Shown here in pieces: positions 63,711-64,000 of a stretch of 64,000 nucleotides of DNA. How positions within the stretch are numbered: the stretch's first letter is position 1; each line of letters begins with the position of its first letter. Origin of the DNA: Terriglobia bacterium. GTDB taxonomy: Bacteria; Acidobacteriota; Terriglobia; Acidiferrales; UBA7541. Both the position numbers and the translations under genes were made by a program. Location of the stretch: NCBI GenBank assembly GCA_020073485.1, contig JAIQFB010000010.1, forward strand, positions 186,001 through 250,000. Reading direction: 5' to 3'. Below the pieces are notes generated by a model. That model was given only the letters and a program-made list of their open reading frames with translations, did no database searches and was not told the origin of the DNA.

Positions 63711-63833
63711 CAGCTTGCGGAAAAAACGCGGGCGCACGATTACGCGCGTTCGGATTTCACGCCGGAAAATTTGAGGGCTGGGTCAAATTATAGTCATGCG
63801 GTGACAACTGCACCTGTGCAGCGCAGAGCCTGC

Positions 63834-64000
63834 CTATCGGAAAGTGAATACCACTCCCGAACCGAACGAGTAATTGTTTTGCAGCCATGACGATGACTTA
63901 AAGTGCGTTCCGAGATAGTCCGCCTGAACCCGCCAGGAAATGGGTCCAAGGACTTTGACGTCCACACCGCCGCCGCCCATGAATCCAAAGGCGTTTTGGG
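63834..64000 (-). CDS. Outer-membrane beta-barrel protein, C-terminal end (partial)
   Basis: An open frame on the minus strand enters from beyond base 64000 and stops at 63834-63836 (TAG). The 54 visible residues read as alternating barrel strands: 'GFMGGGGVDVKVLGPISW', 'RVQADYLGTHFKSSSW', 'NNYSFGSGVVFTFR'. The ending 'VVFTFR' and the strand pattern match OmpA/Ail-like porin barrels. The start is outside the window, so length and ligand are unknown. It is convergent with the HD-GYP gene. Confidence 0.7.
   Translation of the reverse strand, partial: QNAFGFMGGGGVDVKVLGPISWRVQADYLGTHFKSSSWLQNNYSFGSGVVFTFR

Noticed and set aside
63794-63988. A 64-codon minus-strand frame at the right end.
   Set aside because: The neighbouring frame reads as a beta-barrel C-terminus ending in VVFTFR and runs off the window, which is the better call.

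Overview
The window is a 64 kb piece of a GC-rich chromosome from a Gram-negative-type bacterium, most likely an Acidobacteriota member. This rests on style of content, not on a marker gene. There are two Oar-like TonB-dependent receptors with N-terminal carboxypeptidase-regulatory domains, a secretin fused to a cohesin-like domain, a DHS-like gene without eIF5A, a spermidine-synthase-like membrane protein family and dispersed palindromic intergenic repeats. No rRNA, tRNA, CRISPR array, prophage or transposase was found.

Layout. 1-10.7 kb: the argS 3' end, a base-composition-divergent 690-aa membrane protein of unknown function, an MBL hydrolase, a cluster of six hairpins, pepA, smpB, then (+) a secretin and two pseudopilins, and a FAD oxidoreductase. 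10.9-16.5 kb: two tandem paralogous TonB-dependent receptors that share a leader block at the same distance from their starts. 16.9-23 kb: amidohydrolase, MFS transporter, LolA-like periplasmic protein, multicopper oxidase, tsaC. 23.4-33.5 kb: SpoU methyltransferase, rarA overlapping a beta-propeller protein, and a minus-strand run of acyl-CoA dehydrogenase, trpS, scpA, scpB, rluB and a CoA-binding protein, then an orphan LytTR regulator. 33.5-41.2 kb (+): NUDIX, DHS-like, polX, ino1, icd, mdh. 41.3-48.4 kb (-): glycosyltransferase 39, cyclophilin, dipeptidase, sdhC-sdhA-sdhB. 48.7-57.5 kb (+): GAF protein, 5'-nucleotidase, pyruvoyl arginine decarboxylase, aguB, aguA, GlsB-like, RNase J, GNAT, uppP. 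57.6-64 kb: a small CxxC protein, an MBL hydrolase, a spermidine-synthase-like membrane fusion split by one in-frame TAA, an HD-GYP protein with a dead receiver domain, and the C-terminus of an outer-membrane barrel.

How parts fit together. icd, mdh and sdhCAB supply TCA-cycle steps. pdaD, aguA and aguB form a complete arginine to agmatine to N-carbamoylputrescine to putrescine route. The DHS-like enzyme 17 kb away could use putrescine or agmatine as an aminobutyl donor. scpAB serves chromosome segregation. rarA and polX serve DNA repair.

Most interesting for follow-up: the leader or promoter motif shared by ino1 and pdaD, the in-frame nonsense codon splitting the spermidine-synthase-like fusion, the polyamine gene set with its DHS-like member, the duplicated receptors with a conserved leader, the unknown 690-aa membrane protein, and at least four families of palindromic intergenic repeats, one of which sits preferentially between convergent genes.
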